From: Desulfovibrio sp. OttesenSCG-928-C06
Lineage (GTDB): Bacteria > Desulfobacterota > Desulfovibrionia > Desulfovibrionales > Desulfovibrionaceae
NCBI GenBank assembly: GCA_030267065.1
Contig: JAJDJF010000014.1
Location: 1 to 33,279 of the forward strand
DNA length: 33,279 nucleotides
Direction: 5' to 3'
Shown: positions 31,687 through 33,279 of the stretch, in pieces
Numbering within the stretch: position 1 is the first letter of the stretch
How the letters are laid out: each line of letters begins with the position of its first letter
Notes under the pieces: generated by a model
Databases searched by the model: none
What the model saw: the letters and a program-made list of their open reading frames with translations, nothing else
What the model was told of the DNA's origin: nothing
Position numbers and translations under genes: made by a program

Positions 31687-32886
31687 TTACTCTTCAAGCT
31701 CCAGCTTTTCGGCTGCGGGCAGGCGGTCGAGCATGTCCTGCGTGGAGTTGAAAAGAAAACCCAGAATGGAGTTTGAGACCAGCATCCCCTTGCCTGTCAG
31801 GCTCAGGTAGCCGTTGCGGATACGCAGCATCTGCTTGTTATGCAGGGCGTGGATGAATTCTTTGTTGTCGCTGATAAAATCGCGCCCGGTAAGCTGTTTA
31901 TAGGCTTGCAGGCGCATGCCCCGGTCGGTGCGCAGGCGCAGCATGATCAGTTCCAGCACGCGGGTGTTGCGGTCAAGCTCCTCGTAATCATGCGCAATGG
32001 ATCCGCTATTCACCTGCTCGCTCCAGAGCCCCAGATCCGGCGGGTTGGTCCAGCGGCGCGATTTAAGGGTGCTGGTGGCAGATGGGCCAAGGCCGATGTA
32101 GTCGTTACCTTCCCAGTAGCCGAGGTTATGCCTGCCCTTAAAGCCCATGCGCGCGTAGTTGGAAATCTCGTACTGCATAAAGCCTTGCCCGGCCAGGTAA
32201 TCCGAGCCGTAAGCGAACATGTTGGCCTGTTCTTTTTCTTCCGGCAGCGTTATCTCGCCGCTTTCCACAGCGCGGGTCATGGGCGTGTTTTCGTCCAGCG
32301 TGAGGTTGTAGCAGGAAAGATGCTGCGGCTTGAGCTGCACCGCCGCTTTCAGTTCATCCAGCCACAGGCGCAGACGCTGCCCCGGCAGGCCCCAGATCAG
32401 GTCCAGACTGATGTTGTTGATGCCGCAAATCTGGGCGGTTTCGCAGGCGGCAATGGCTTCGCGCACAGTGTGCGGGCGGCCCAGAACCTTGAGCATTTCA
32501 TCGTTAAGGCTCTGGATGCCCAAAGAGAGGCGGTTCACGCCAAAGCGGGCAAGTTCCGCGGCATAGCCGAATTCCAGAATGGATTCCGGGTTGCCTTCAA
32601 AAGTGATTTCGGCACCGGGCGCTATTTTGAACAGGGTGCCCAGCTTCTTCATGATCAGTTCCACCGACTCGATGGGCAGAATGCTTGGCGTGCCGCCCCC
32701 AAAATAGATGGTATCAAGCGTGATGCTGCCCAGACGGTCGTGCCACAGGGCCATCTCGGCCAAAAGGCCTTTCAGGTATACCTCCAGCTTTTGCAGGCTG
32801 CCCTTCCCGCCCGGCAAGGGCATGGAATAAAAGGAACAGTAGCTGCAACGGCTGCGGCAAAACGGAACATGAATATAAAGCTGCAT
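31687..32886 (-). CDS. hemW: Radical SAM heme chaperone HemW (formerly HemN-like)
   Basis: This cytoplasmic radical-SAM protein is related to the oxygen-independent coproporphyrinogen oxidase but acts in heme handling. The cluster motif is CRSRCSYCSF with Cys10, Cys14, Cys17 and Phe19; Phe in place of a fourth Cys separates HemW from the true oxidase. YFGGGTPS (near 61-68) is the SAM-binding segment; EGNPES, LSLGIQSLNDEMLK and LIWGLPGQ are further family marks, and a HemN C-terminal domain (about 300-399) follows. 399 residues is typical. MQLYIHVPFC is the normal start; the ATG at 32886 has a CGGAAACGG sequence upstream. In sulfate reducers without a classical late heme route, it may serve cytochrome heme delivery; that is inference. 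Confidence 0.93.
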   Translation of the reverse strand: MQLYIHVPFCRSRCSYCSFYSMPLPGGKGSLQKLEVYLKGLLAEMALWHDRLGSITLDTIYFGGGTPSILPIESVELIMKKLGTLFKIAPGAEITFEGNPESILEFGYAAELARFGVNRLSLGIQSLNDEMLKVLGRPHTVREAIAACETAQICGINNISLDLIWGLPGQRLRLWLDELKAAVQLKPQHLSCYNLTLDENTPMTRAVESGEITLPEEKEQANMFAYGSDYLAGQGFMQYEISNYARMGFKGRHNLGYWEGNDYIGLGPSATSTLKSRRWTNPPDLGLWSEQVNSGSIAHDYEELDRNTRVLELIMLRLRTDRGMRLQAYKQLTGRDFISDNKEFIHALHNKQMLRIRNGYLSLTGKGMLVSNSILGFLFNSTQDMLDRLPAAEKLELEE

Positions 32887-33279
32887 CCGTTTCCGGTAAT
32901 ACAGTATTCGCCTTTGGGCAACCTGATATTAAACGTCATTTCACAAATGTCTTTTTGCCCTTTGCCATCGTCCACTCCAAGCGGCCTCCTCCAGTGCGAA
33001 GTTAATATCTGTCTAATATGCTGCACTCCGCCATGAAGTCGCCTTCCTTGGCAAAGAACAAAAATCCTATTTATGAAATGACGTCTAAAGAACAAAACCA
33101 GTTCTTGCACTCTCACCCGCCTCTACTGACAGTCCCATATTTTTATGGCATTCTGCTTTTCTACCAGTATGGTGGCGGCATGGCGGCGGCAAAGCCGCTG
33201 CCGGGGCAAATAAGCATTTTAATGCTGATTGCGCTTATAGCCAAAGCTCATTTGAGGATTATTTAATAGACAATCAAAA
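32887..33279. other. Window end without a supported gene
   Basis: About 390 bases upstream of hemW. An 82-codon + frame at 33018 has no ribosome site and improbable residues. A small hairpin GCGGC-AAA-GCCGC lies at 33186-33198, followed by TGCCGGGG, vaguely like the repeat modules. Confidence 0.4.

Noticed and set aside
33186..33198. GCGGC-AAA-GCCGC as a further copy of the repeat family
   Set aside because: Only a five-base stem is present and none of the conserved flanks apart from a GCCGGGG stretch.
33018..33266. An 82-codon frame at the window end
   Set aside because: No ribosome site, unlikely composition, and it overlaps the upstream region of hemW.

Overview
The window looks like a chromosomal segment of a Desulfovibrio-type sulfate reducer (Desulfovibrionaceae). 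The grounds are a GC-rich sequence with strong Shine-Dalgarno sites, two tandem porins of the Desulfovibrio homotrimeric type, a fused TRAP permease, two-component and PilZ signalling proteins, and a family of GC-rich hairpin repeats between genes. This assignment rests on recognition of protein families, not on a database search. I see no rRNA, tRNA, CRISPR array, phage gene or transposase. I call 23 protein genes.

Layout. (1) 20-2006, + strand: an oligopeptide/dipeptide-type ABC ATPase, probably the end of an operon that starts before the window, then an unknown 226-residue protein and a strong terminator. (2) 2104-8704, - strand: a UspA-family protein, then a sensor kinase, an NtrC-type sigma-54 response regulator and an LtaS/MdoB-like membrane sulfatase-fold protein that form a likely operon. 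(3) 9022-14297, + strand: an unknown protein behind a good sigma-54 promoter, an LpoA-like lipoprotein, a chorismate-mutase-like/EPSP-synthase-like fusion with altered catalytic motifs, and a small unknown protein. (4) 14510-16054: YbaK (-) and a class III-type sirtuin (+), divergent. (5) 16631-19803, + strand: a TRAP operon (fused QM permease, then the binding protein) with a promoter region rich in repeated operator-like words. (6) 20136-21743, - strand: an RsmB/RsmF-type RNA m5C methyltransferase. (7) 22138-25500, + strand: two paralogous porins with matching leaders and promoter-like boxes. (8) 26016-26294, - strand: an HU protein. (9) 26700-33279: a TPR protein, an unknown protein, PilZ (-), an atypical histidine-kinase-like protein and HemW (-).

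Functional links. The kinase, regulator and sulfatase-fold protein suggest envelope control, and the regulator type (sigma-54 activator) fits the sigma-54 promoter found 2.6 kb away. The TRAP operon and the two porins both concern uptake of small solutes across the two membranes.

The most unusual signal is a family of modular intergenic repeats (about ten copies or remnants). Type A copies carry a hairpin whose arms change together between copies, and the G-run of the left arm also matches a second C-run just downstream, so three segments covary. Most copies lie shortly after the stop codon of a gene and in that gene's orientation, which points to a 3' mRNA element. A separate 151-base long inverted repeat near 29.4 kb looks like a MITE or a long hairpin. 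Several proteins here also carry Gly/Ser/Thr/Gln-rich low-complexity inserts.
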